This document shows positions 26,931 to 34,748 of a DNA stretch of 64,000 nucleotides, one piece after another. The position numbers were made by a program, and so were the translations under genes. Below the pieces are notes generated by a model that saw nothing but the letters and a program-made list of their open reading frames with translations, searched no databases and was not told the origin of the DNA. How positions within the stretch are numbered: position 1 is the first letter of the stretch; each line of letters begins with the position of its first letter. The stretch comes from Bradyrhizobium sp. CCBAU 051011 (GTDB lineage: Bacteria > Pseudomonadota > Alphaproteobacteria > Rhizobiales > Xanthobacteraceae). The stretch covers positions 4,754,501 to 4,818,500 of the forward strand of contig NZ_CP022222.1 of assembly GCF_009930815.1 (NCBI RefSeq). The letters run 5' to 3'.

Positions 26931-27311
26931 CTACGCCGGCATCCGGTGCATGGCGCAGATCTTGTTGCCGTCGAGATCGCGCAGATAGGCGAGGTAGAGT
27001 TTGCCGCCTGCACCTTCGCGAATGCCCGGCGGATTTTCGCAGGTGGTGCCGCCATTGGCGATGCCGGCCGCATGCCATGCGTCGGCCTGTTCGGGTGAAT
27101 CCGCCGCAAAGCCGATGGTGCCGCCATTGGCAGGCGTGGCGGCCTGACCGTTGATCGGCTTGGTCACCGAGAACACGCCGGTCTTGGTGAAGTAAAAGAT
27201 CCGGTGCCCATCGACCTTGGCCGGCCGCACGCCGAGCGTGCCGAGCAACGCGTCGTAGAACGCCTTGGCCTTTTCGAGGTCGTTGGTGCCGATCATGACA
27301 TGCGAGAACAT
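26931..27311 (-). CDS. VOC family protein (glyoxalase/bleomycin resistance fold)
   Basis: A 126-residue single-domain VOC protein. It begins [20 protein letters not shown], the standard first beta-alpha unit, and ends with the [17 protein letters not shown] strand holding a candidate metal-site residue. Such proteins may be small dioxygenases, isomerases or binding proteins; nothing here decides the function. GGGAGG precedes the ATG at 27311, and a promoter closely matching that of the acyl-CoA dehydrogenase gene lies 100 bp upstream. Confidence 0.8.
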   Translation of the reverse strand: MFSHVMIGTNDLEKAKAFYDALLGTLGVRPAKVDGHRIFYFTKTGVFSVTKPINGQAATPANGGTIGFAADSPEQADAWHAAGIANGGTTCENPPGIREGAGGKLYLAYLRDLDGNKICAMHRMPA

Positions 27312-27410
27312 TAGTCAATTCCTCCCAGTTTTTCCGACGAACAAGCGCGATTGCTCGGCGCTTCACTTTCGCTGGGCGGAACAAACCCTGCGCGCTGTCC
27401 GTTGCCGGCA

Positions 27411-27439
27411 ATGTAGACGGCGGTGTTGGCATTGTACAA
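27411..27439 (-). promoter_or_regulatory. Candidate promoter of the VOC gene
   Basis: On the - strand TTGTAC and CTACAT are separated by 17 bp, with the shared context CCGCCGT before and TGCCGG after the -10, as in the promoter at 25391-25419. The -35 is within the palindrome TTGTACAA (27432-27439). Confidence 0.6.
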
Positions 27440-27491
27440 GGAGGCGCGGGGCAACCGTGGGGAAGCCACGAAAACCAGCCGGGGTTGTGCA

Positions 27492-27509
27492 GATTACATT
27501 CCAGTAATC
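27492..27509. promoter_or_regulatory. Inverted repeat upstream of htpX
   Basis: GATTAC (27492-27497) and GTAATC (27504-27509) are perfect inverted arms with a 6-bp spacer in an otherwise GC-rich stretch. It could be an operator for htpX, which in other bacteria is induced by membrane stress. Confidence 0.3.
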
Positions 27510-27646
27510 CGGCTGGAGGGGGGCGGTTTCCACCGGTCAAACGCGGCGCCTCGACGCACCCCGGTATCTTGCAGCGCCACCAGGGGAATTCTTACCTCTG
27601 GGATGCCAGTCACGGCCTCCGCCGTGGGCGGGCTAAGGAGACGACA

Positions 27647-28588
27647 ATGAGCTATCTGAAGACTGCCATTCTTTTGGCCGGTCTTACCGGCCTCTTCATG
27701 GGCGTCGGCTATCTGATCGGCGGCGCCACCGGTGCGATGATCGCGCTCGTGATCGCGGCCGCCACCAACATATTTGCCTACTGGAATTCCGACCGCATGG
27801 TGCTGTCGATGTACGGCGCCCATGAGGTCGACCGGAATAGCGCGCCCGACCTCGTTCATCTCGTGGCCGAGCTCGCCGGCCGCGCCGGCCTGCCGATGCC
27901 GCGCGTGTTCGTGATGGACGAGGCGCAGCCCAATGCGTTCGCCACCGGCCGCAATCCGCAAAACGCCGCGGTCGCCGTCACCACGGGCCTGATGCAACAG
28001 CTCAGCCGCGAGGAGCTCGCCGGCGTGATCGCGCACGAGCTCGCGCACATCAAGAACCACGACACGCTCTTGATGACCATTACCGCGACCATCGCCGGTG
28101 CGATCTCGATGCTGGCGCAGTTCGGCATGTTCTTCGGCGGCAACCGCGACAACAATCACGGCCCCGGCATCATCGGCTCGATCGCCATGATGATCCTGGC
28201 GCCGCTCGGCGCCATGCTGGTGCAGATGGCGATCAGCCGGACCCGCGAATACGCCGCCGACGATCTCGGCGCGCGCATCTGCGGTCAGCCGATGTGGCTG
28301 GCGTCGGCCTTGAGCAAGATCGCGGGTGCCGCACATGTCGTGCCGAACCCGGAAGCCGAGCGCAATCCGGCAACCGCGCACATGTTCATCATCAACCCGC
28401 TGTCGGGGCAGGGCATGGACAATCTGTTCACGACGCACCCCTCGACCGAGAACCGCATCGCCGCGCTGCAGCAGCTCGCGGCGCAGATGGGCGCGCAAGG
28501 CGGAACGCTTTCCGTCAACGACCGCGGTAACTACCCGCGCCGCGGCCCGTGGGGCCGCACCTCCGCTTCGCGCGGTCCATGGGGCTAA
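27647..28588 (+). CDS. htpX: Membrane zinc metalloprotease HtpX
   Basis: A 313-residue integral membrane M48 protease for quality control of inner-membrane proteins. TM segments are at about 7-26 and 28-46. The zinc motif HELAH is at 130-134 (His130, Glu131, His134) and the third ligand Glu201 is in [12 protein letters not shown]. Two further hydrophobic segments lie at about 143-163 and 173-197. The C-terminus ends with a Gly/Arg/Pro-rich tail. ATG 27647 has AAGGAG seven bases upstream; the upstream in-frame extension is not supported. It is followed by a strong terminator. Confidence 0.93.
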   Translation: MSYLKTAILLAGLTGLFMGVGYLIGGATGAMIALVIAAATNIFAYWNSDRMVLSMYGAHEVDRNSAPDLVHLVAELAGRAGLPMPRVFVMDEAQPNAFATGRNPQNAAVAVTTGLMQQLSREELAGVIAHELAHIKNHDTLLMTITATIAGAISMLAQFGMFFGGNRDNNHGPGIIGSIAMMILAPLGAMLVQMAISRTREYAADDLGARICGQPMWLASALSKIAGAAHVVPNPEAERNPATAHMFIINPLSGQGMDNLFTTHPSTENRIAALQQLAAQMGAQGGTLSVNDRGNYPRRGPWGRTSASRGPWG

Positions 28589-28604
28589 GCCGATAGAGCA
28601 GAGA

Positions 28605-28632
28605 CCCGCCGCTGTCACCAGCGGCGGGTTTT
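28605..28632 (+). terminator. Rho-independent terminator of htpX
   Basis: CCCGCCGCTG and CAGCGGCGGG form a perfect 10-bp stem with the loop TCAC, followed by TTTT. It starts 16 bp after the htpX stop. Confidence 0.9.
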
Positions 28633-28730
28633 GCTGCGCCGGCAATCATCCGATGCCGATTTACTTCGCTCACCGTGCGTCGCGACCTCATGCTGATGAA
28701 ACCCGGATGGAGCGATCGTGCTTGTCCCCA

Positions 28731-28749
28731 TTGTGATACAGCATCGCAA
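28731..28749. promoter_or_regulatory. Candidate LysR-type box upstream of the LysR gene
   Basis: TTGTGATACAGCATCGCAA is an imperfect dyad (14 of 19 positions symmetric) lying 15 bp before the regulator ATG. Its TTGxGAT and ATCxCAA ends fit the T-N11-A style of LysR sites, suggesting autoregulation. Confidence 0.4.
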
Positions 28750-28764
28750 AAGAGGGATCCCGGC

Positions 28765-29652
28765 ATGGAACGGTTGGACGACCTCGAAACATTCGTGGCC
28801 GTGGTCGAGAAGGGCAGTCAGGCCGCCGCGGCGCGCCACCTTAGACGTCCACTGCAATCCCTCAACCGCTCGCTGATCGCCCTGGAACGCGCCGTCGGCG
28901 TCGAGCTCATCAAGCGCACGACGCGACGATCGGAGCCGACGGAAGCCGGGCGAATGTTCTACGAGCGCATCAAGCCGGCCGTTGCCGAAATCATCGCGGC
29001 GCGGAACGAAGCTGCCAACATCCGCGGCGAGGTCTCGGGTCCGCTGAAGATCGGCGCGCCGGTGCTGTTCGCCTCGTCCTATGTCGCGCCGATCATTGGC
29101 CGCTTTCTAAAGCTCTATCCGAACGTCGAGATCGAGCTGAAGGCAGCTGACGATCAGGTCGATCTTGTTGCTGATGGCCTCGACATGGCGGTGCGGATCG
29201 GTGAGTCCGTCGATGAACAGCTGACCGCGCGCCGGCTACAGGCGCTGCGGGTCGTGACGTGTGGTACGCCGGCCTACCTCGCGGAGCATGGCACCCCGAA
29301 ACACCCAGATGAGCTCGGAAGCCATCACTGCGTGCTGCGCGCGGGCGGGGCCGACAAATGGCCGTTTCGCGTCGGCGGCAAGCTGCAGGCGGTCCGGGTT
29401 TCCGGCCGCTTTCACTCCAACAGCGCTGCGGCGATCCGCGCGGTGGCCGGCGAAGGCATCGGCCTCGCGCAACTGCCGCTCTGGCAAATCAGAGAACTCG
29501 TCGAGCAAGGCACGCTTTTGATCGTGCTGGCTGAATTCGAGACCGAAGGCATGCCGATCCAGCTTGTCTGGCCGCCGACGAAAGCACCGCTGGAGCGGAT
29601 GCGGCGCTTCGCCGATTTCCTGGCGAACGGTCTCAAGACCGAATTGCTCTAG
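28765..29652 (+). CDS. LysR-family transcriptional regulator
   Basis: A 295-residue regulator. The N-terminal winged helix-turn-helix is at about 3-62 (LETFVAVVEKGSQAAAARHL, then LERAVGVELIKRTTRR). The effector-binding domain of the CrgA/DHP2 type spans about 90-290 (LKIGAPVLFASSYVAPIIGR). ATG 28765 is preceded by AGAGGGA. It is convergent with the cytokinin-dehydrogenase-like gene and separated from it by a palindromic repeat, so that gene is not an obvious divergent target; the targets are unknown. A dyad next to its start suggests autoregulation. Confidence 0.88.
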   Translation: MERLDDLETFVAVVEKGSQAAAARHLRRPLQSLNRSLIALERAVGVELIKRTTRRSEPTEAGRMFYERIKPAVAEIIAARNEAANIRGEVSGPLKIGAPVLFASSYVAPIIGRFLKLYPNVEIELKAADDQVDLVADGLDMAVRIGESVDEQLTARRLQALRVVTCGTPAYLAEHGTPKHPDELGSHHCVLRAGGADKWPFRVGGKLQAVRVSGRFHSNSAAAIRAVAGEGIGLAQLPLWQIRELVEQGTLLIVLAEFETEGMPIQLVWPPTKAPLERMRRFADFLANGLKTELL

Positions 29653-29700
29653 CGCATGATCCGAAAAAGTGGACACCGGTTTTTCGATAAGACCATGCGC
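29653..29700. repeat. GCATGATCCGAAAAAGTG-type palindromic repeat
   Basis: GCATGATCCGAAAAAGTGG on the left and TTTTTCGATAAGACCATGC on the right form an imperfect inverted repeat between two convergent genes. The element is a well-known type of intergenic repeat in Bradyrhizobium and Rhodopseudomonas. Confidence 0.8.
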
Positions 29701-29714
29701 AAACCAAAGAGCCG

Positions 29715-31148
29715 TTAGAAGATACCGTAGCCCGGCGTGAGCAAATTGGCAGGATCGAGGCGCTGCTTGCTCTCGCTGAATCGCGGCCAGCTCGATCCGA
29801 AATGATCCTTCCAGTCGCCGTGCGACATCGGAAAGGCGCCGACCGGATACTGCAGGCCGCCGGCGCTGCGGATGCGATCGTAAAGCACGCGATTCTGCGC
29901 GACCATCCGCTGCGCCGCGGCCGCATCGTTCGACGCCGGCATGCGGATGACGTTGAACGGGAAGACGATGCTCTCGTCGGGCAGCCGAAATAGCGGCGTG
30001 CGGCACGCGCGCGTCAGCATCGGATAGCAGGTGATCCGTCCGAACGGTCCGACATCCGCATCGGTCAATCCGGCAAGGACGTCGCGCGCGATTTGTTCCG
30101 CGTTGCGGGCGTGCAGGAACGTCAGCAACCAGGGTTTTGGCGTGGCCCACTGGCCCTTCGATCGGAGCAGGGCTTCGAATTTTGCAAATGCGGCGGCGTC
30201 TTCGCCATAGGTCAGGTCGGTTATTACGGCGGCGCTGCGCGTGTCCGATAGAATCTTGAGCAGAGCTGCGTCGTCCGGAAGACGGTCCTCGTTGTAGTAG
30301 ACGGCCGCGTCAAGCTGGTATCGCCAGCCGCCGGCGCTGTCGGGAAGGATTGCTCCCTGCAACTGGTCGAAGCGTTCTTCCGCCAAGACGCGTCGCTGGT
30401 CGGCCATGAGCTCGGTCAGGCCAAGATAGAACAGTTGAAAGCGGCGCACGCGCTCCGGAGCACGCTGCAGGCGCAGGGTCGCGCGCGTGATGATGCCGCA
30501 CTGGCCGAGCCCGGCCCGAACGGCGTCAAAAGCATTCGGGTTCGATGTCGCCGAACAGGTCAGTTCCTGTCCGTCTCCGGTGACCACGTCGAATTCGAGA
30601 ACGTTGTCGGTTTGCATGCCATGCCGGGAGGAGGCACCGCCGATCCCGCCGACCGCCAGTGTGCCGCCGACCGACAGGCCGAGATAGTTGGTCAGCACCG
30701 GCGGCGTCAGGCCTTGCGCGAGCGTGGCGTCGAGCACGCTTTTCCAGGTGGCGCCGGCCTCGACCACAATGCGGTCCGGCCGCAGCTCGCGGATCGAACC
30801 GAGCCTGCCCATGTCGATCACGATGCCGTCTTCGCTCAGCGAGCGGCCGTAGATCGAATGGCCCTGACCGCGCGCCGCAACCTTCAGCCCCTCGCTTCTC
30901 GCCAGGCGCAACAGGCTGGCGACCTCCGCACTGGAAACCGGCTGCGCCACCGCGCGCGGCTCGCGATGGATCAGGCGGCCGAAATCCCCGCTTGCCTCGC
31001 TGCGAGCGCTGTCGCGCGACGGCATTTCGGCGGCATCGGCCTGCGCGGCGGCGGTCAGGCCGTAGGTATGCGAAGTAACGGCGGCGGCGATGCCGAGGCC
31101 GGTACCCAGGAATGTGCGTCTGTCTGACGTCATCAAGCGATCGTCCAT
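29715..31148 (-). CDS. Tat-exported FAD oxidoreductase resembling cytokinin dehydrogenase
   Basis: A 477-residue flavoprotein. A twin-arginine signal (SDRRTFLGTG, Arg10-Arg11) followed by a hydrophobic stretch suggests folded export. The FAD domain shows AARGQGHSIYGRS, whose His97 matches the covalently flavinylated His of cytokinin dehydrogenases. It then shows TNYLGLSVGGTLAVGGIGG, RHGMQTDNVLEFDVVTG and AGLGQCGIITRA. The C-terminus has PKPWLL and ends NLLTPGYGIF after HFGSSWPRF, as in the cytokinin-binding domain. The TDYL aspartate of plant enzymes is Asn154 here, so the substrate may differ. ATG 31148 or 31133 could be the start; neither has a clear ribosome-binding site. Confidence 0.75.
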   Translation of the reverse strand: MDDRLMTSDRRTFLGTGLGIAAAVTSHTYGLTAAAQADAAEMPSRDSARSEASGDFGRLIHREPRAVAQPVSSAEVASLLRLARSEGLKVAARGQGHSIYGRSLSEDGIVIDMGRLGSIRELRPDRIVVEAGATWKSVLDATLAQGLTPPVLTNYLGLSVGGTLAVGGIGGASSRHGMQTDNVLEFDVVTGDGQELTCSATSNPNAFDAVRAGLGQCGIITRATLRLQRAPERVRRFQLFYLGLTELMADQRRVLAEERFDQLQGAILPDSAGGWRYQLDAAVYYNEDRLPDDAALLKILSDTRSAAVITDLTYGEDAAAFAKFEALLRSKGQWATPKPWLLTFLHARNAEQIARDVLAGLTDADVGPFGRITCYPMLTRACRTPLFRLPDESIVFPFNVIRMPASNDAAAAQRMVAQNRVLYDRIRSAGGLQYPVGAFPMSHGDWKDHFGSSWPRFSESKQRLDPANLLTPGYGIF

Positions 31149-31274
31149 CGCGCGGCTGAAAGGCGGACTTGGCCGGACTATGGAGCGAAGCTGGCTACGA
31201 TGTTTTCAGGACACAATTGCCGCCCGGCGCGATGGAGCTTCCCGCAAACCGGGATAGTGCCGACTCTCTCGTCC

Positions 31275-31388
31275 CGTCGTTGCGAGAAAAGGCGACGAAG
31301 CAATCCATGCATCCGTTATGCCGTGCGATAGATTGCTTCCGCCTTCGCTAAAGCTACGGCGGACAAGTCGCTGCGATCGCAATGGCGG
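31275..31388. repeat. Degenerate CGTCATTGCGAG-family repeat
   Basis: CGTCGTTGCGAGAAAAGGCG, ACGAAGCAATCCATGC and GATTGCTTCCGCCTTCGC are recognisable, but the right end has diverged to CGCAATGGCGG. It appears to be a decayed member. Confidence 0.6.
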
Positions 31389-31407
31389 GGAGAGAGCGCG
31401 AGCCTGC

Positions 31408-31504
31408 ATCCTTCGAGACGCGCGTTCCGCGCTCCTCAGGATGAGGAGAGATGTTGGCCCCTCATGGTGAGGAGCGCGGCAAAGCCGCGCGTCTCGAACC
31501 ATGT
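31408..31504. repeat. Palindromic repeat, CTTCGAGACGC family (copy 1)
   Basis: CTTCGAGACGCGCGTTCCGC, CTCCTCAGGATGAGG, CCTCATGGTGAGGAGCGCGG and GCCGCGCGTCTCGAACCATG make a long inverted structure. A second copy is at 47359-47458. Confidence 0.8.
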
Positions 31505-31526
31505 GGCCGCGATGCCGCCGCGTACC

Positions 31527-32306
31527 TCAAAACGCCGTATACCCGCCATCGATCACAAAACAATCCGCCGTATGATACGACGAAGCCTTGCTCATGAGGT
31601 ACACGGCGATGCCGCCGAAATCGGTCGGTTCGCCGAAGCGGCGCACGGGAATGCGCGGCATCACGTTGGCGACGAACTTGTCGTTGGCCATGATGCCGGC
31701 GGTCATGTCGCTCTTAATCCAGCCGGGCAGGATCGCATTTGCGGTGACGCCGTGGTGCGCAAGTTCGACGGCGAGCGCGCGGCACAGCGCGTTCAGCGCC
31801 GCTTTCGTGCCGGCGTAATGCTCGTTGCGGGCGGTGCCGAACAGCGAGGCGAGGCTGGAGGTCGCGACCAGCCGGCCGAATCTGTCGCCACCTTCCGCGC
31901 GTTCGGTCATGTGACGCGCCGCAGCCTGAAACACGTGGAAGACGCCGTCGAGATTGGTCGCGAACATTTTTCGCCATTCCTCCTCGGTGCGGTCGATGAA
32001 GGCACGGCGTCCTCCGCCGCCGATACCGGCATTGGCAAAGCAGCCGTCGACGCGGCCGAACGTGTCGAGCGTTGCCTTCATCGCGGCCTTGACGGAGGCG
32101 GGATCGGAGACGTCGCAGATCTCTGTATGAACCTTGCCTGGGCCGGCCGACATGGTCGCGGCCGCGGCCTTGTTCTTGTCCGCGTTGCGGCCCCAGATCG
32201 AGACGTTGCAGCCGGCAGCGTTCAGTGCCTGTGCGATACCGAGGCCGATACCGCCATTGCCGCCCGTGATGATGGCCGTGCGGCCGGTGAGGTCAAAGAT
32301 GCTCAT
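31527..32306 (-). CDS. Short-chain dehydrogenase/reductase
   Basis: A 259-residue classical SDR. The cofactor motif TGGNGGIG lies near residues 14-21, NAG is in FANAGIGGGG, the catalytic Ser is in VATSSLASL, and YAGTKAALN supplies Tyr and Lys. The substrate is unknown. ATG 32306 is chosen since SDR homology begins there; the 54-codon upstream extension overlaps the divergent promoter region. It faces away from the crotonase gene at 32468 across 161 bp. Confidence 0.85.
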   Translation of the reverse strand: MSIFDLTGRTAIITGGNGGIGLGIAQALNAAGCNVSIWGRNADKNKAAAATMSAGPGKVHTEICDVSDPASVKAAMKATLDTFGRVDGCFANAGIGGGGRRAFIDRTEEEWRKMFATNLDGVFHVFQAAARHMTERAEGGDRFGRLVATSSLASLFGTARNEHYAGTKAALNALCRALAVELAHHGVTANAILPGWIKSDMTAGIMANDKFVANVMPRIPVRRFGEPTDFGGIAVYLMSKASSYHTADCFVIDGGYTAF

Positions 32307-32467
32307 GGGATGTTTCCAATTTGTTGGGTAGCAGACTTGCGCCCGGTGGCGGGCAGATGTTCTGGCGCAAGCATGGACAACGCCATCAGGAAAATCAAAT
32401 ATGGGTACGACATCATCAGGTCTTCCGCGCAGCGAAATAGCGCGTAAACACAAGTTAAGAGGAAACA

Positions 32468-33259
32468 ATGCAATTCAAGCACGTCACGCTCGATTTCGAC
32501 GGCCCGGTTGCCGTTCTCAAGCTCGACCATCAGGAGGTCATGAACGCGGTCTCGATGGACACGCTGGGCGGTCTCGGCGAGGCGCTCGATGCGATCGAGG
32601 AGAAGCGGGAGGAAGTCCGCTGCGTCGTGCTGACCGGCGCGGGGCGCGCCTTCTGCACCGGTGCCAATCTGCAGGGGCGCAACAACCAGAAGCCCGGCAA
32701 GAGCAATGCCGGACAATCGCTGGAAATCGGCTTTCACCCGTTCCTGCGCCGTATTCGCCGGCTGCATTGCCCGCTCGTCACCGCCGTCAACGGTCCCGCC
32801 GCCGGCGCCGGGATGAGTTTTGCATTGATGGGCGACATGATCCTGTGCGCCCGCTCGTCCTACTTTCTACAGGCGTTCCGCCGCATCGGCCTGGTGCCGG
32901 ATTGCGGCTCGACCTGGCTGCTGCCGCGGATGATCGGCAAGGCGCGTTCGGTTGAGCTGTCCTTGATGGGCGAACGGCTGCCGGCAGAGAAGGCGCTGGA
33001 ATGGGGCCTCGTCAACCGCGTCTATGACGATGCGGTTTTGATGGAAGAGGCGATGAAGCTCGCGCATGAGCTCGCCAATGGTCCCACGATTGCGCTGTCG
33101 CTGATCCGAAAGCTTTATTGGGACAGCCCGGAAAATTCCTTCGAGGAACAGCTCAACCTCGAATTCGAATCGCAACGCATCGCCGGCGCGGCGGAGGATT
33201 TCAAGGAAGGCGTCACCGCTTTCCTGGAAAAGCGCCCGGCCAAGTTCAAAGGCAAATGA
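32468..33259 (+). CDS. Enoyl-CoA hydratase/isomerase family protein
   Basis: A 263-residue crotonase-fold protein. Oxyanion-hole segments are GAGRAFCTGANL and NGPAAGAGMSFALMGD. The region of the first catalytic glutamate reads FLQAFRRIGLVPDCGSTWLL, with Asp in the second acid position as in PaaG-type isomerases, so isomerisation rather than hydration is possible. It ends KRPAKFKGK. ATG 32468 follows AAGAGGAAACA. The stop overlaps the next start (ATGA at 33256-33259), tying it translationally to the phosphotransferase-family gene. Confidence 0.85.
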   Translation: MQFKHVTLDFDGPVAVLKLDHQEVMNAVSMDTLGGLGEALDAIEEKREEVRCVVLTGAGRAFCTGANLQGRNNQKPGKSNAGQSLEIGFHPFLRRIRRLHCPLVTAVNGPAAGAGMSFALMGDMILCARSSYFLQAFRRIGLVPDCGSTWLLPRMIGKARSVELSLMGERLPAEKALEWGLVNRVYDDAVLMEEAMKLAHELANGPTIALSLIRKLYWDSPENSFEEQLNLEFESQRIAGAAEDFKEGVTAFLEKRPAKFKGK

Positions 33260-34242
33260 TCGAGGCCCAACTCGGCCGCTGCGTCGCCTTCTGGTATCCG
33301 GGAGCGACCGGCGTGACCGGCGCCGCAAAACTCTCCGGCGGCGCCAGCCAGGAGACCTGGACGTTCGACATTGTGCATCCGGGCGGCAATGTCGGCGCCA
33401 TCCTGCGCCGCGCGCCGCCAGGATTTGGCGCGTCGCCGGGGCGGGCCGCCGGGCTCGATGCCGAAGCGACGCTGATGCAACTCGCGCATGATGCCGGCCT
33501 GCCGTCACCGCGAGTGATGCACGTGCTGAAGCCGGAAGACGAACTCGGCCGCGGCTTCATCATGCAACGCATCGAGGGCGAGACCATCGCGCGCAAGATT
33601 CTGCGTGACGAGCAATTTGCCAAAGCGCGACCGATATTGGCGCGGCAGTTGGGCAGGGTGATCGCGGGCATCCATGGCCTGCCGGCGGCAAAACTGCCGA
33701 AGCTGCGCGAGATGAGTGCGACCAAGGAGATCGCCGACCTCGAGCGCGAATACCGCAGCTTCAACTGGCCGCGGCCGGTATTCGAACTGGCGTTGCGCTG
33801 GCTGCGCGAGCGCGATCCCGGACCGTCGCAGGAGGTGACGCTGGTGCATGGCGATTTCCGCCACGGCAACCTCATCATCGGCCCCGATGGCGTTCGTGCC
33901 GTGCTGGACTGGGAGCTCGCGCATTTCGGCGACCCGATGGAGGATCTCGGCTGGATCTGCGTCAATTCCTGGCGCTTCGGCGAGATCGACAAGCCGGTCG
34001 GCGGCTTTGGCACGCGCGAGGACCTGTTCGCAGGTTATGAGGAAGCCGGCCGCAAGGTCGATGCTAGCAGAGTGATGTTCTGGGAAGTGATGGGCACGCT
34101 GCGCTGGGGCATCATGTGCTGCGGCATGATGCAGCGTTTTCGTGCGGGCCCCGACCATTCGATGGAGCGCGCCATGATCGGGCGGCGCTCGTCGGAGACG
34201 GAAATCGATTTGTTACGACTGCTGGCTCCGAGAGGAGGGTAA
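33256..34242 (+). CDS. Phosphotransferase-family (APH/ACAD10-N-like) protein
   Basis: A 328-residue protein of the aminoglycoside phosphotransferase/choline kinase-like fold. The catalytic loop is LVHGDFRHGNLI and the metal-binding aspartate is in AVLDWELAHFGDP; FIMQRIEGETIA is in the hinge region. In many actinobacteria and alphaproteobacteria this family sits with acyl-CoA dehydrogenases and resembles the kinase domain of ACAD10/11, which phosphorylates 4-hydroxyacyl-CoA. Position in an acyl-CoA gene cluster supports a similar role. The start overlaps the upstream crotonase stop, and the next gene starts two bases after the stop. Confidence 0.82.
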   Translation: MIEAQLGRCVAFWYPGATGVTGAAKLSGGASQETWTFDIVHPGGNVGAILRRAPPGFGASPGRAAGLDAEATLMQLAHDAGLPSPRVMHVLKPEDELGRGFIMQRIEGETIARKILRDEQFAKARPILARQLGRVIAGIHGLPAAKLPKLREMSATKEIADLEREYRSFNWPRPVFELALRWLRERDPGPSQEVTLVHGDFRHGNLIIGPDGVRAVLDWELAHFGDPMEDLGWICVNSWRFGEIDKPVGGFGTREDLFAGYEEAGRKVDASRVMFWEVMGTLRWGIMCCGMMQRFRAGPDHSMERAMIGRRSSETEIDLLRLLAPRGG

Positions 34243-34244
34243 AG

Positions 34245-34619
34245 ATGCAGGACGAACCCACTCCCACCGAACTGATCAAGGCGGTCGCGGACTTCCTCCG
34301 CAACGAGATCGCACCGGGGATCAAGGGCCACAACGCCTTCAAGCTCCGCGTCGGCATCAACGCGCTGGATCTCGTGACGCGGCAACTAGCGCTGGAGCAG
34401 GGGAGCGATGCCGCGGAAGCTGTGCGGCTGAAGCAGTTGCTTAGCTCGGATGGCTCGCTGTTCGAGTTGAATCGCGCGTTGTCGGACAAGATTGCAACAG
34501 GCGAAGTCGATCTGCAGACGCCGGGCCTCGCCGAACACCTCTGGCAGACGACCATGGACAAGCTCGCCGTCGACCAGCCGAACTACGCGTCGTACAAAAG
34601 GGAGTTGGGGAATCAGTAG
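34245..34619 (+). CDS. DUF6285 family protein
   Basis: A 124-residue soluble, helical protein. PTELIKAVADFLRNEI opens it, and a LRVGINALDLVTRQL segment follows. Members occur beside phosphotransferase-family genes in acyl-CoA clusters and have no established biochemical function; a partner or stabilising role is a guess from conservation of the pair. ATG 34245 lies two bases after the upstream stop and has GAGGAGGG before it. The in-frame stretch further upstream overlaps the phosphotransferase gene and is not used. It is the last gene of a three-gene operon. Confidence 0.75.
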   Translation: MQDEPTPTELIKAVADFLRNEIAPGIKGHNAFKLRVGINALDLVTRQLALEQGSDAAEAVRLKQLLSSDGSLFELNRALSDKIATGEVDLQTPGLAEHLWQTTMDKLAVDQPNYASYKRELGNQ

Positions 34620-34636
34620 CTCGGATGTCACCCGGT

Positions 34637-34722
34637 CGTCATGCCCGGGCTTGTCCCGGGCATCCACGTCTTTGTCTACGAGAAGCAAGACGTAGATGGC
34701 CGGGACAAGCCCGGCCATGACG
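34637..34722. repeat. Intergenic palindromic repeat, CGTCATG family (copy 2)
   Basis: Begins CGTCATGCCCGGGCTTGTCC and ends with CCGGGACAAGCCCGGCCATG then ACG. It sits between the convergent DUF6285 and crotonase genes. Confidence 0.9.
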
Positions 34723-34748
34723 GAGAAGCTGTTAGGCGCAAAGAAGCC

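Larger units (their letters stand above)
27312..27646. other. Divergent intergenic region between the VOC gene and htpX
   Basis: 335 bp with no convincing gene. It holds the - strand promoter at 27411-27439 and the inverted repeat GATTAC-N6-GTAATC (27492-27509), which lies about 140 bp before the htpX ATG. The htpX ribosome-binding sequence AAGGAG precedes the ATG at 27647. Confidence 0.5.
31149..31526. other. Repeat-filled intergenic region
   Basis: 378 bp without a gene. It holds a broken copy of the CGTCATTGCGAG family (about 31275-31388) and a copy of the CTTCGAGACGCGC/GCGCGTCTCGAA family (31408-31504). The first 110 bp upstream of the flavoprotein gene should contain its promoter, but I could not pick one out. 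Confidence 0.6.

Noticed and set aside
29653..29700. Possible small RNA or terminator between the LysR and flavoprotein genes
   Set aside because: It matches a widespread palindromic repeat type and has no T-tract; repeat is the simpler explanation.
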